Positions 43,982-51,721 of a stretch of DNA of 64,000 nt are shown here, in pieces. The notes under the pieces are model-generated. The model was not told the origin of the DNA, did not search any database, and was given only the letters and a program-made list of their open reading frames with translations. This DNA is from JBGMEA01 sp041447245 (GTDB lineage Bacteria; Bacillota; Clostridia; Eubacteriales; Anaerofustaceae). Position 1 is the first letter of the stretch. Each line of letters opens with the position of its first letter. The DNA is taken from the NCBI GenBank assembly GCA_041447245.1, contig JBGMEA010000027.1:186001-250000 (forward strand), read 5' to 3'. A program made the translations under genes and the position numbers.

Positions 43982-44944
43982 TTGCGGGAACTTGATCCTG
44001 CGAATCAATTTATGGCGGTCTCAACCTTGCTTACTCAGGTCTTTGTTTTATTTCTGTTGATGGGAGTCGGTTACGTTCTCTCCAAAACAGGTATTTTAAA
44101 TCAGACAACATCCTCGCAGATGACCAATGTTTTGTGTTATCTAGTTTTCCCGTGCGTCATTCTCACATCATTTCAACGGGAATTCGATTCTGCAATGCTC
44201 ACCAATCTGCTCATCATGTGCGCCATTACATTTGCCGCTCATTTAATTGCGATTCTGATCGCTCATTCTCTGTTCAATCGAAAAAGCATACCGAACGGAC
44301 TGGAACGAAGTGTGCTTCGTTTCGGCAGCGTTTATTCCAACTGCGGATTCATGGGCTTTCCGCTTCTTGAAGCACTGGTCGGCAGCAACGGGTTGTTTTA
44401 CGGTTCCGCCTACAACAGCATTTTTGCGCTTTTTGCATGGACACATGGGATAACTCTATACAGCGGTAAACTTAACAAACGCTCCGTCAGGAAAATTTTG
44501 CTCAATCCGAATATCCTCGTTTCCGTCATTGCAATTCTGCTGTATTGTTTTTCCGTCAAGCTTCCGCAGCCGATCGCTTTGACCGCAAAATACATTGCGC
44601 AGCTTAACACTCCGCTTTCCATGATCATCATCGGCACGACCATGACGCAAATATCCTTCGGGAAACTTTTTTTCGGAGCAAAACTGTGGGCGGGCGTCGC
44701 GGTAAGAAATCTTCTGGTTCCGTTTTGCATGCTGTTTCTTCTTCATCTTGCAGGAATCACAGGGGAACTCCTTCTGAGCAGCATGATCCTTGTCTCCGCT
44801 CCGGTTGCGGGTTTCACTGTGTTATTCGCAAAGCTGGAAAACCGGGACACCGAATTCGCCGCAAAATTAATGACTCTTTCAACAGTTCTAAGCATTTTGA
44901 CCATGCCGCTCGCCATCGGCGCCATCTCTTTGCTCGGATATTGA
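43982..44944 (+). CDS. AEC family transporter (auxin efflux carrier-like)
   Basis: A 320-residue permease with about ten membrane helices. The N-terminal LLMGVGYVLSKTGILNQ and the central CGFMGFPLLEALVG are typical of AEC proteins, which in bacteria often move malate or other organic acids. The start is uncertain: TTG at 43982 lies only two bases after AAGGAG, while ATG at 44012 fits family N-termini but lacks a ribosome binding site. Stand-alone gene; a hairpin AAACCGT..ACGGTTT (about 44997-45033) follows. Confidence 0.88.
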   Translation: MRELDPANQFMAVSTLLTQVFVLFLLMGVGYVLSKTGILNQTTSSQMTNVLCYLVFPCVILTSFQREFDSAMLTNLLIMCAITFAAHLIAILIAHSLFNRKSIPNGLERSVLRFGSVYSNCGFMGFPLLEALVGSNGLFYGSAYNSIFALFAWTHGITLYSGKLNKRSVRKILLNPNILVSVIAILLYCFSVKLPQPIALTAKYIAQLNTPLSMIIIGTTMTQISFGKLFFGAKLWAGVAVRNLLVPFCMLFLLHLAGITGELLLSSMILVSAPVAGFTVLFAKLENRDTEFAAKLMTLSTVLSILTMPLAIGAISLLGY

Positions 44945-45050
44945 TCTGAGCAATTCATTAAAACGATATATGGAATATCTCCGTCATCAGCAAAAAAACC
45001 GTTACACCGAATCAATCGATATGACGGTTTTATTTATGCTGAAAGTATCA

Positions 45051-45644
45051 TCAGTCATTCATACCTTTGCCATCCAAAATTTGCTGTGCATACTTTTCAA
45101 TTCTGTTTTCTCTCGTTTGGGATTGTTTCGGCGCAGAAAAATAAAGCACGTATGCCCGCTGCCTTCCCGGCGTCAAAGATTCGAATGCTCTTTGCAGCGC
45201 CGCATCTTCCGCAAATTTCCGATGGAGCTCTTCCGGCAGTTCCAATTCCGCACTTTTCTTGAACTCCACTTTCAGCCCCGCTTTCTCAACATCGATCGCC
45301 TGCTGAATATACCCCGCCAAAATCTTTTGTTTCTCGATAATCTGTTTAAGGTCAGTAAACCGAATCTGACGAGCAGCCTGAGAATTTTCTCCCGCACTCA
45401 CGAGCATTCCTTCGGAATCATTCAGAAGAGCACCTTTCAGAAAAGACAGTGCACAATATTCTTTGAATGCAATGATCATCACAACATTCGCGTCCCCGAG
45501 CATATAGCACGGTTTACCCCATTTCAGTTCCTCATGCAATTCCGTTGCAAACAGAATCTTCCGAAGCTCGATCATCTCAGACGTCCACCTTGTCATACGT
45601 TCTATGTATGCTTCCACTTTTTCATTCCTCGAATAATCAACCAT
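45051..45644 (-). CDS. YdeI/OmdA-type protein with DUF1801 domain
   Basis: A 197-residue cytoplasmic protein. The N-terminal DUF1801 domain (about 10-120) contains ELKWGKPCYML and CALSFLKGALL; the C-terminal bacteriocin-protection/OmdA region has LPEELHRKFAEDAALQRAFE, then SLTPGRQRAYVLYFSAPKQ. Homologues are involved in protection from some peptides and stress, but the mechanism is unclear. Convergent with the AEC transporter gene. Confidence 0.85.
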   Translation of the reverse strand: MVDYSRNEKVEAYIERMTRWTSEMIELRKILFATELHEELKWGKPCYMLGDANVVMIIAFKEYCALSFLKGALLNDSEGMLVSAGENSQAARQIRFTDLKQIIEKQKILAGYIQQAIDVEKAGLKVEFKKSAELELPEELHRKFAEDAALQRAFESLTPGRQRAYVLYFSAPKQSQTRENRIEKYAQQILDGKGMND

Positions 45645-45745
45645 CGAATCACCGCCTATTTTTTGTATATTCTTATTTGTATTTTATTTTATATCCAATT
45701 CCCTGTCAACACAGTTATCAGAATCTTATCTATGAATTCGCTTTT

Positions 45746-45891
45746 TCTTCGCCGATTCTTTCCATCCGATCAGCCATCGCAGTTCTGCGCTGGCGCATGC
45801 AGACGGGGTAGCGGTGCGAGGGTTCCAATCCCGCATAAAAAACCTTTGGCAATAAAAAAGACGAATCTCACTTCGTCTGTCAATTTCTGAA
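45746..45891 (-). repeat. tRNA-Ser-linked tandem repeat, unit A (distal, degenerate)
   Basis: The unit is a diverged copy of unit B, more than 80 percent identical by eye over the core. On the minus strand it contains GGATTGGAACCCTCGCACCG, hairpin CGCAGAACTGCG, GCTGATCGGATGGAAAGA and a broken second hairpin. It is preceded by a copy of the tRNA terminator hairpin (GACGAAGTGAGATTCGTC). A small frame (MEPSHRYPV..RMERIGE) is shared with unit B. Confidence 0.75.
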
Positions 45892-46065
45892 TGGCGGGAA
45901 GGTGGGATGTCTCCTTACTCTTCGGCTTCGCCGATTCTTTCCATCCGATAAGCCATCGCAGCTCTGCGGTGGCGCATGCGGACAGGGTAGCGGTGCGAGG
46001 GTTCCAATCCCTTTTCCAAAATCTACAAAAACAGACGAATCTCACTTCGTCTGTCAATTTCTGAA
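45892..46065 (-). repeat. tRNA-Ser-linked tandem repeat, unit B (next to tRNA-Ser(GCT))
   Basis: A 174-bp unit directly 3' of tRNA-Ser(GCT). In tRNA direction it holds the terminator hairpin, then a possible 30-codon frame (TTG at 46007 to TAA at 45915), hairpin CGCAGAGCTGCG, linker GCTTATCGGATGGAAAGA, hairpin CGGCGAAGCCG, AGTAAGGAGACAT, and a copy of a tRNA-Ser 3' end (TTCCCGCCA, 45892-45900). The copied tRNA tail at the far end makes the unit look like a mini-element inserted at the tRNA 3' end. Confidence 0.8.
46031..46054 (-). terminator. Terminator of the tRNA-Ser pair
   Basis: CAGACGAA and TTCGTCTG pair around a six-base loop; TTTTTG follows on the minus strand. Confidence 0.85.
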
Positions 46066-46157
46066 TGGCGGAGAAGGAGGGATTTGAACCCTCGCGCCGG
46101 TTCCCCGACCTACACCCTTAGCAGGGGCGCCTCTTCGGCCAACTTGAGTACTTCTCC
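46066..46157 (-). tRNA. tRNA-Ser (anticodon GCT)
   Basis: Acceptor GGAGAAG/CTTCTCC, discriminator G, encoded CCA (46066-46068). The anticodon loop is in CCCTGCTAAGGG, giving GCT; a long variable arm (GTAGGTCGGGGAACCGGC region) and T-loop GGTTCAAATCC are present. 92 nt with CCA, typical of a type II tRNA. Second gene of a tRNA-Ser pair. Confidence 0.95.
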
Positions 46158-46191
46158 GAATACATGATTTGCTATTTGATTGTGAATGAAA

Positions 46192-46280
46192 TGGCCGAGA
46201 GGGTGGGATTCGAACCCACGTGGGCTTGCACCCAAACGGTTTTCAAGACCGCCCCGTTATGACCGCTTCGGTACCTCTCG
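46192..46280 (-). tRNA. tRNA-Ser (anticodon TGA)
   Basis: Acceptor CGAGAGG/CCTCTCG, discriminator G, encoded CCA (46192-46194). Anticodon loop CTTGAAA gives TGA; T-loop is GGTTCGAATCC; a long variable arm is present. First gene of the pair, 34 bp before tRNA-Ser(GCT). Confidence 0.95.
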
Positions 46281-46302
46281 TGATCATATCGATAGCTTTT
46301 CA

Positions 46303-46331
46303 ATGATATCATTTACTGTAAATCTTGTCAA
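46303..46331 (-). promoter_or_regulatory. Promoter of the tRNA-Ser pair
   Basis: Minus strand: TTGACA (46326-46331), 17-base spacer, TATCAT (46303-46308), ending 23 bp before the tRNA. Confidence 0.8.
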
Positions 46332-46422
46332 GATACCATCCGTATTTTTGCCGAATTGAATCGACATCGAATTTTCGCAGACACAAATTGATTTTTTTTG
46401 TATACACTTCTCGGCAATTTGA

Positions 46423-46451
46423 TTGACAAAACAGCAAAATCAAATTATGAT
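46423..46451 (+). promoter_or_regulatory. Promoter of sigH
   Basis: TTGACA (46423-46428), 17-base spacer, TATGAT (46446-46451), 34 bp before the start codon. Confidence 0.8.
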
Positions 46452-46485
46452 AATGTCATAAAAATAAAAAGAAAGGAACACTACG

Positions 46486-47103
46486 TTGACAAACTATTCT
46501 TTGATGAGTGATGAAGAACTTGTAAAAATGATGCAGAGTGCTGCGCACGAAAAAGAAATATTCAATGAGTTGGTTATCCGTTACAAGAAGTTCATCAATT
46601 TTAAAACGCGCAGCTATTTTATTGCGGGAGCGGACAAGGACGATGTCTTTCAGGAGGGGCTCATCGGGCTTTACAATGCGGTGAATGCTTATGAAGAAAG
46701 CAGAAATGCCAGTTTCGGTACCTTTGCAGTTTTGTGTATCACCAGACAAATCCAGTCTGCAGTCAAAATGGCATCCAGAAAGAAACACACCCCGCTTAAC
46801 GGGTACATCTCACTTTGGGGGGATGACAAAGAAACGGAAGATCTCAAAGAAAAATACGGACTGACAGCAAGCGATCCCTCACAAGATCCGGAAGAAATTC
46901 TCATGAAAAAAGAGCTGTCGGAACGGGTCATGTATGTGATCGAAAACCTGCTTTCCGAAAAAGAAAAAAGCCTGTATCTGGATTTCATCAACGGAAATTC
47001 CTATCGGGAAATATCCCAAAAGCATAAGCAGGATATGAAAGCCATCGATAATGCGATTCAGCGCGCACGAAAAAAAATCGAACTTTACACGAAAACATTC
47101 TAA
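46486..47103 (+). CDS. sigH: RNA polymerase sigma-H type factor
   Basis: A 205-residue sigma factor. The segment around FINFKTRSYFIAGADKDDVF, followed by QEGLIGLYNAVNAYEE, then FGTFAVLCITRQIQSAVKMA, is the region 2 signature of SigH/Spo0H; NGNSYREISQKHKQDMKAID is region 4. TTG start at 46486 with AAAGGAA eight bases upstream; an ATG six codons in is the alternative. In Bacillus and Clostridium SigH drives transition-phase and early sporulation genes, so a sporulation or stationary-phase program is possible. Linker length and C-terminus are normal. Confidence 0.9.
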   Translation: MTNYSLMSDEELVKMMQSAAHEKEIFNELVIRYKKFINFKTRSYFIAGADKDDVFQEGLIGLYNAVNAYEESRNASFGTFAVLCITRQIQSAVKMASRKKHTPLNGYISLWGDDKETEDLKEKYGLTASDPSQDPEEILMKKELSERVMYVIENLLSEKEKSLYLDFINGNSYREISQKHKQDMKAIDNAIQRARKKIELYTKTF

Positions 47104-47150
47104 GCAGTCTTTCGAATATTTCATGAAAGACAAAATAATCCTAATAAATT

Positions 47151-47180
47151 AATGAGTCATCCAAAAAATGGCTCATTTTT
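47151..47180 (+). terminator. Terminator after sigH
   Basis: AATGAGTCAT (47151-47160) pairs with ATGGCTCATT (47168-47177), one wobble, then T5. Confidence 0.85.
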
Positions 47181-47297
47181 GTATGGTGAATTTGAATATT
47201 AATTTTCTTTAATAATTATTGAATTTTATTTTGAATATTTGCTTTTAATTTTGATTTATGGTATATTTATTCAATAGAACAAATCAGGAGGTTCTTT

Positions 47298-47660
47298 ATG
47301 AAAATGAATTGGGTGACACTGACCGTCAACAATCTTGACGATTCTCTGGCTTTCTATAAAGACATCATCGGGTTGCAGGAGCGCCGGAGGATGATGGAAG
47401 AAGGAGCCGAAATCGCTTTCCTTGGAGACGGAGAAACCAAGCTGGAACTTGTCTGCGATCCGAACAATCAATGCAGCGAACAGAAAGAGGACATTTCTCT
47501 GGGGTTTTCCGTCAACTCACTTTTCGAAATGCTCGAATTTATGAACGAAAAAGGAGTTCCCATCCACAGCGGACCGTTTCAGCCGAACAACCGCATCAAA
47601 TTCTTTTACGTTCTTGACCCGGACGGGCTGAAAATCCAGTTTTCCGAATCGATAGCCTAA
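47298..47660 (+). CDS. VOC (glyoxalase/bleomycin resistance) family protein
   Basis: A 120-residue protein with the paired beta-alpha-beta-beta-beta fold. WVTLTVNNLDDSLAFYKDIIG starts module one, and FFYVLDPDGLKIQFSES ends module two with the usual glutamine/glutamate metal-ligand region. Substrate cannot be predicted. It has AGGAGG upstream and a terminator after the stop. Confidence 0.88.
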   Translation: MKMNWVTLTVNNLDDSLAFYKDIIGLQERRRMMEEGAEIAFLGDGETKLELVCDPNNQCSEQKEDISLGFSVNSLFEMLEFMNEKGVPIHSGPFQPNNRIKFFYVLDPDGLKIQFSESIA

Positions 47661-47662
47661 GC

Positions 47663-47689
47663 AAAAACCGTCAGTTTTCTGACGGTTTT
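47663..47689 (+). terminator. Terminator after the VOC gene
   Basis: AAAAACCGTCAG and CTGACGGTTTT pair around TTTT. Confidence 0.88.
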
Positions 47690-47812
47690 GCGTTTGGCTC
47701 TTTTCAAAATCAATACCGCTGCCGGAACAGAGCTGCTGTTCATGGTTCGCAAGAGTCCACTGTTTGTTATGTTTACGAACAAACGGCATCTGATTGATGA
47801 TGCACGTCTGAT

Positions 47813-49639
47813 CTATTCCGCTGTTCTCCTGCTTTCGCTTTTCAGCCGTTTTTCCTTATTCAGGATACGCTTGCGCAGCCGAATCGATTTCGGCGTCACT
47901 TCCATCAGTTCGTCATCGCCGATGAATTCCAAAGCTGTTTCCAAGCTCAGTTCTTTGTACGGAACCAGACGAAGCGCTTCGTCACTCCCGGCGGCACGCA
48001 TATTGGTCACTTGCTTTCTTTTGCATACGTTCACCACAATATCTTCCTGTTTCGGAGATTCCCCCACAATCATCCCTTCGTACACAGGCACCCCCGCAGG
48101 GATGAACAACGTGCCCCGCTCCTGTGCATTGTATAATCCGTACGTCACCGATACCCCCGTTTCATGTGCGACCAGAGATCCCGTAAATCTTCTTGTGATC
48201 TCCCCTTTAAACGGCTGATAACTGTCGAAAAGCGCATTCATAATCCCTTCGCCTTTTGTATCGGTCAAAAATTCTCCGCGATACCCGAGCAGTCCGCGCG
48301 AAGGAATCAGATATTCCAGGCGCATTCTGCTTCCGATCGGGTTCATCACGAGCAGTTCGGCTTTTCGCGAACCCAGCTTTTCGATGACGGTTCCGACAAA
48401 ATCTTTCGGCACGTCGATAATCAGCTTCTCAATCGGTTCACTCTTCACGCCGTTAATCGTTTTGAACAATACTTTCGGCGTACTGACCGCAAATTCATAC
48501 CCTTCTCTGCGCATCGTTTCAATCAAGATCGTCAAATGCATTTCCCCTCTGCCTGCAACTTTAAAGCTGTCGGTCGTAAGCCCGTCTTCCACACGAAGGG
48601 AGACGTCTTTGAGCAGTTCCCGATACAATCGGTCTCTGATCTGTCTGGATGTGACGAACTTTCCTTCTTTGCCTGCAAACGGGCTGTCATTGACGGAAAA
48701 TGTCATTTCGATTGTCGGGTCGCTGATTTTGACAAACGGCAGCGCTTCCGGGCAACTCAGAGAAGTAATGGTATCTCCGATCGTAATTTCGGGTACTCCG
48801 GAGATGCAGACAATATCGCCCACCGTTGCTTCGTCCGTCTGCGTGCGTTTGAGTCCGTCGATCTGATACAACGTCACGATTTTTGATTTGTAAGGTGCGC
48901 GCTTTTCGTGATAATCGCAAATCATCACTTCCTGATTCTGGCGGATCGTACCCCGTTCGATTCGTCCGATCGCAATTCTTCCGACATATTCGTTGTAATC
49001 GATCGACGAAACCAACATCTGCAGTTCTCCCGTTTCGTCCCCTTCGGGAGCGGGAATATATTCCAGGATCGTTTCGAACAAAGGAGTCAGATCCGTTCCT
49101 TCTTCCTCCATGGAAAGCGACGCCGTTCCGGCTCTGCCGGAACAGTATATGATCGGACTGTCCAGCTGCTCGTCAGATGCATTCAGATCGATGAGCAGTT
49201 CCAGAATCTCGTCAATCACTTCATCTACTCGGGCATCCGGGCGGTCGATTTTATTGATCGCGATAATCACACGGTGTTTCATTTCCAATGCCCGCTGCAG
49301 CACAAAGCGCGTCTGAGGCATCGGGCCTTCCGCCGCATCGACAAGCAGAATAACTCCGTTCACCATTTTCAGAATCCGTTCCACTTCTCCGCTGAAATCC
49401 GCGTGGCCCGGCGTATCGACAATATTGATTTTCGTATCCTTGTAAAATACCGAGGTGTTTTTTGCCAAAATGGTAATCCCGCGTTCCCGTTCCAGATCAT
49501 TGCTGTCCATCACGCGTTCTTCCACCACTTGATTCTCCCGATAAATCCCACCCTGTTTGAGCATTTCATCCACCAGAGTCGTTTTGCCATGGTCAACATG
49601 AGCAATGATGGCAATGTTTCTTAAATCGTTTCTGATCAT
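47813..49639 (-). CDS. typA: Translational GTPase TypA/BipA
   Basis: A 608-residue ribosome-binding GTPase. G1 is AHVDHGKTT, the switch region has RERGITILAKNT, G3 is DTPGHADF and G4 is NKID. Domains II, III and V are typical, and the C-terminal domain ends in a lysine/arginine-rich tail that binds rRNA. It assists large-subunit assembly at low temperature or stress. Monocistronic. Confidence 0.97.
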   Translation of the reverse strand: MIRNDLRNIAIIAHVDHGKTTLVDEMLKQGGIYRENQVVEERVMDSNDLERERGITILAKNTSVFYKDTKINIVDTPGHADFSGEVERILKMVNGVILLVDAAEGPMPQTRFVLQRALEMKHRVIIAINKIDRPDARVDEVIDEILELLIDLNASDEQLDSPIIYCSGRAGTASLSMEEEGTDLTPLFETILEYIPAPEGDETGELQMLVSSIDYNEYVGRIAIGRIERGTIRQNQEVMICDYHEKRAPYKSKIVTLYQIDGLKRTQTDEATVGDIVCISGVPEITIGDTITSLSCPEALPFVKISDPTIEMTFSVNDSPFAGKEGKFVTSRQIRDRLYRELLKDVSLRVEDGLTTDSFKVAGRGEMHLTILIETMRREGYEFAVSTPKVLFKTINGVKSEPIEKLIIDVPKDFVGTVIEKLGSRKAELLVMNPIGSRMRLEYLIPSRGLLGYRGEFLTDTKGEGIMNALFDSYQPFKGEITRRFTGSLVAHETGVSVTYGLYNAQERGTLFIPAGVPVYEGMIVGESPKQEDIVVNVCKRKQVTNMRAAGSDEALRLVPYKELSLETALEFIGDDELMEVTPKSIRLRKRILNKEKRLKSESRRTAE

Positions 49640-49716
49640 TTGTTCTCCCGATCTTTCGATTCCTTATCAATACAAAATGTACCTTGCAACTTAAACAGCC
49701 GCTGTACACACGAAAA

Positions 49717-49753
49717 AACCAAAGGATTTTTGTTTGTCTCAAATCCTTTGGTT
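49717..49753 (-). terminator. Terminator of the CooT/His-rich operon
   Basis: AACCAAAGGATTT (49717-49729) and AAATCCTTTGGTT (49741-49753) are perfect arms; T6 follows on the minus strand. Confidence 0.9.
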
Positions 49754-49771
49754 CCTGACTTCGGACGAGAT

Positions 49772-50317
49772 CTATTTCATTTTTTCTTTCGCAATTTTCA
49801 GCATGTCGTTTGCATGCTCCATATAATGAATGGCTTCTTTGATCGCATCGGCCGTTTCTGTCTTGCCGAAAGACTGTGCTTTTTCCGCCCAATCTCCAAA
49901 ACTGCTTTCGTGCGACAGGTTATGTTCCACCCAATGATCCAACAAAGCATACAGTGTCTGCATCTCTTTGTTAGGCAGATGCAGTTCCGCACTGTCGTGC
50001 TGATGTGTGTGCGCTTCCGTAGAAGTGTGGTCGTGTTCATGCGTATGCACATGTTCGTGTGTCGTTCCGTCATGCGTGTGGGTATGCCCGTGTTCATGCA
50101 CATGCCCATGCAGATCGGCATGTGCAGCATCTGCACTGCTGGCATGCAGCTGAGCAGCATCGTGCGGGTGATTATGCTGTTCTCCGGTCACGTGTTCGTG
50201 CGGATGATTGTGTGTATGTTCATGGGTTTCTCCGTCATGCGTATGGGTATGCGTATGTTCATGCATATGTTCTTCGTTTCCGCAATGACCGTTGTGATCA
50301 TCATGATAATAAATCAT
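49772..50317 (-). CDS. Histidine-rich metal-binding protein
   Basis: A 181-residue cytoplasmic protein. Residues about 4-115 are dominated by repeats such as HEHTHTHTHDGETHEHTH. The C-terminal 65 residues are a helical domain (LLDHWVEHNLSHESSFGDWA, then AIHYMEHANDML). The His tract should bind nickel, cobalt or zinc as store or chaperone. It lies 22 bases after the CooT-family gene on the same strand. ATG at 50317 follows GGAGGG. The nearby cobalamin riboswitch fits a corrinoid or nickel context, but the link is inferred. Confidence 0.82.
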   Translation of the reverse strand: MIYYHDDHNGHCGNEEHMHEHTHTHTHDGETHEHTHNHPHEHVTGEQHNHPHDAAQLHASSADAAHADLHGHVHEHGHTHTHDGTTHEHVHTHEHDHTSTEAHTHQHDSAELHLPNKEMQTLYALLDHWVEHNLSHESSFGDWAEKAQSFGKTETADAIKEAIHYMEHANDMLKIAKEKMK

Positions 50318-50339
50318 CAGTAGTCCCTCCATCGTAATA

Positions 50340-50531
50340 TTATTCTTTCTCGCTCAGTATAATTTTATGATCCAACAATCGGATTTCCTTAATCCGACCT
50401 TTTACCGTGGCATTTTCTCCGAGAATGTCCTGCAGATAAATCCCGTCTCCTTCGGGCTGCAGCAAAACGACATTTTCCATTAATTTCACTTCCGATCCGT
50501 TTTCCAGCATGTACGCTGTCGATTCACACAT
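50340..50531 (-). CDS. CooT-family nickel-binding protein
   Basis: A 63-residue protein. The N-terminal MCESTAYM keeps the Met-Cys start whose Cys2 binds Ni(II) in CooT dimers; VVLLQPEGDGIYLQDILGE and IKEIRLLDHKIIL match the family SH3-like fold. CooT works in nickel insertion into carbon monoxide dehydrogenase in Rhodospirillum; relatives occur in many anaerobes. Followed by the His-rich protein, forming a likely nickel-handling pair. No CODH genes are in the window. Confidence 0.88.
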   Translation of the reverse strand: MCESTAYMLENGSEVKLMENVVLLQPEGDGIYLQDILGENATVKGRIKEIRLLDHKIILSEKE

Positions 50532-50626
50532 ATCTGCCTCCCATGTTCAATCTTGAATCTATTATATCACTAAACCGTCGATTCACATCCTCTCAAATAA
50601 AATTTGAGAAATTTTTTTACTTTTGC

Positions 50627-50655
50627 TTGATTCTTGTGCCGACATGTATTACAAT
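50627..50655 (+). promoter_or_regulatory. Promoter of the cobalamin riboswitch transcript
   Basis: TTGATT (50627-50632), 17-base spacer, TACAAT (50650-50655). Confidence 0.75.
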
Positions 50656-50689
50656 AGCTGTATCACAAGAAGTTGTGATCTTTTGAAAA

Positions 50690-50860
50690 CAGAATAACAA
50701 TATACAGAGGTTAAAAGGAATACGGTTCAAGCCGTAGCAGCTCCCTCGCTACTGTAAGGAGAAAACATGCCGGGCACTCCACTGGGTTTCATTCCTGGGA
50801 AGGATTGCCAACGTCGGTTCTCACAAGTCAGGAAACCTTTCCGCTGTATCAAGATTCAAA
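50690..50860 (+). promoter_or_regulatory. Cobalamin riboswitch
   Basis: The order AGAGGTTAAAAGGAA, CAAGCCGTAGCAGC, CCCTCGCTACTGTAAGGAG, GGGAAGGATTGCC and AAGTCAGGAAACC reproduces the B12-box elements and the core helices of cobalamin riboswitches. It is transcribed on the plus strand. The next gene, trmD, is on the opposite strand, so no conventional target exists. Confidence 0.93.
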
Positions 50861-50915
50861 CGTTTCGGGGGAAACAGACAATCGATTATTCGGAATATTC
50901 ATTCCGAAATCATTT

Positions 50916-50942
50916 GGTTTTCCTCGGCAGGAAGCCTTTTTT
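50916..50942 (+). terminator. Terminator of the cobalamin riboswitch
   Basis: GGTTTTCCT and AGGAAGCC pair around CGGC with one bulge, then T6. Confidence 0.8.
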
Positions 50943-50990
50943 ATTTCCCTGATTAATCTGCCATAGGTTAATAATAGATTCCTCCCAAAA

Positions 50991-51037
50991 TCTCATATGA
51001 TGGATATCGCCTACATCCATGATATGAGATTTTTTAT
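50991..51037. terminator. Hairpin between the riboswitch unit and trmD
   Basis: AAATCTCATAT and ATATGAGATTT arms (with GGAT/ATCC inside) make a long stem. T-rich sides on the plus strand favour termination there; A/T on the minus side may also end rimM-trmD. Confidence 0.75.
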
Positions 51038-51049
51038 TGGAAACCCCTG

Positions 51050-51721
51050 TCATTTCAGCAAATCGGGTCTCTTCTTCCGCGTGAGTTCCACACTTTTTTC
51101 TTTCCGATATTCTTCGATTTTGGCGTGATGTCCCGACAGCAGCACATCCGGCACTTTCATCCCCATAAACTCATATGGACGCGTGTACTGCTCCTGCTCC
51201 AATAAACCATGCTCAAATGATTCTTCCTCTGTACTTTCGTTATTGCCCAATACGCCGGGAATATATCTGCCGACCGCATCCATGAAACACATCGCGGCGA
51301 TATGCCCGCCGGTCACGATATAGTCTCCGATCGAAATCTCATCCGTCACACACAAATCCAATACGCGCTGATCCACTCCTTCAAAGTGACCGCACAATAA
51401 AATCACTTCTTCGCATTCGGCGAATTTTTTTGCGCTCGCCGTATCAAACGGTTTGCCGACAGGAGTAAAGTAAATAACCGGAACATCCCGATTCCCTTTC
51501 ACAGCCTGCACACTGTCATACACAGGCTGAGGAGTCATCACCATGCCCGCGCCGCCGCCATATGGGTAATCATCCACCGCTCCATGTTTGTCCGTCGTAT
51601 AGTCTCGGATGTCATACGAACGGATATCCAGTGCGCCGCAGCTGACCCCTCTCCCGATCACTCCCGTCTTCGCATATTCGGCTATCAAATCTTTGTAAAT
51701 CGTCAACACATGAAAAATCAT
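51050..51721 (-). CDS. trmD: tRNA (guanine-N1)-methyltransferase
   Basis: A 223-residue SPOUT methyltransferase that makes m1G37. The knot motifs GGGAGMVM, the LLCGHFEGVDQRV loop and SIGDYIVTGG are all present; YTRPYEFMGMKVPDVLLSG is the anticodon-binding linker. Length is slightly short of average but complete. It overlaps rimM by four bases. The usual neighbours rpsP and rplS are missing from this locus. Confidence 0.97.
   Translation of the reverse strand: MIFHVLTIYKDLIAEYAKTGVIGRGVSCGALDIRSYDIRDYTTDKHGAVDDYPYGGGAGMVMTPQPVYDSVQAVKGNRDVPVIYFTPVGKPFDTASAKKFAECEEVILLCGHFEGVDQRVLDLCVTDEISIGDYIVTGGHIAAMCFMDAVGRYIPGVLGNNESTEEESFEHGLLEQEQYTRPYEFMGMKVPDVLLSGHHAKIEEYRKEKSVELTRKKRPDLLK

Larger units (their letters stand above)
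50532..51049 (+). other. Intergenic region holding a stand-alone cobalamin riboswitch unit
   Basis: This 518-bp gap has a plus-strand promoter (50627-50655), a cobalamin riboswitch (about 50690-50860), a small hairpin CGGAAT-N4-ATTCCG (50891-50906), a terminator (50916-50942) and a further long hairpin (about 50991-51037). No plus-strand gene with coding character follows before trmD, which is on the other strand. Confidence 0.85.

Noticed and set aside
45770..46057. A 95-codon minus-strand ORF crossing repeat units A and B
   Set aside because: It runs through the repeat and terminator hairpins in a different frame from the shared small frame, so it looks accidental.
45746..46065. CRISPR-like array
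   Set aside because: The repeats are long (about 174 bp), only two copies, with no spacers and no cas genes.
50767..50952. A 61-codon plus-strand ORF inside the cobalamin riboswitch
   Set aside because: It overlaps the conserved aptamer and terminator, has no ribosome binding site and no coding character.
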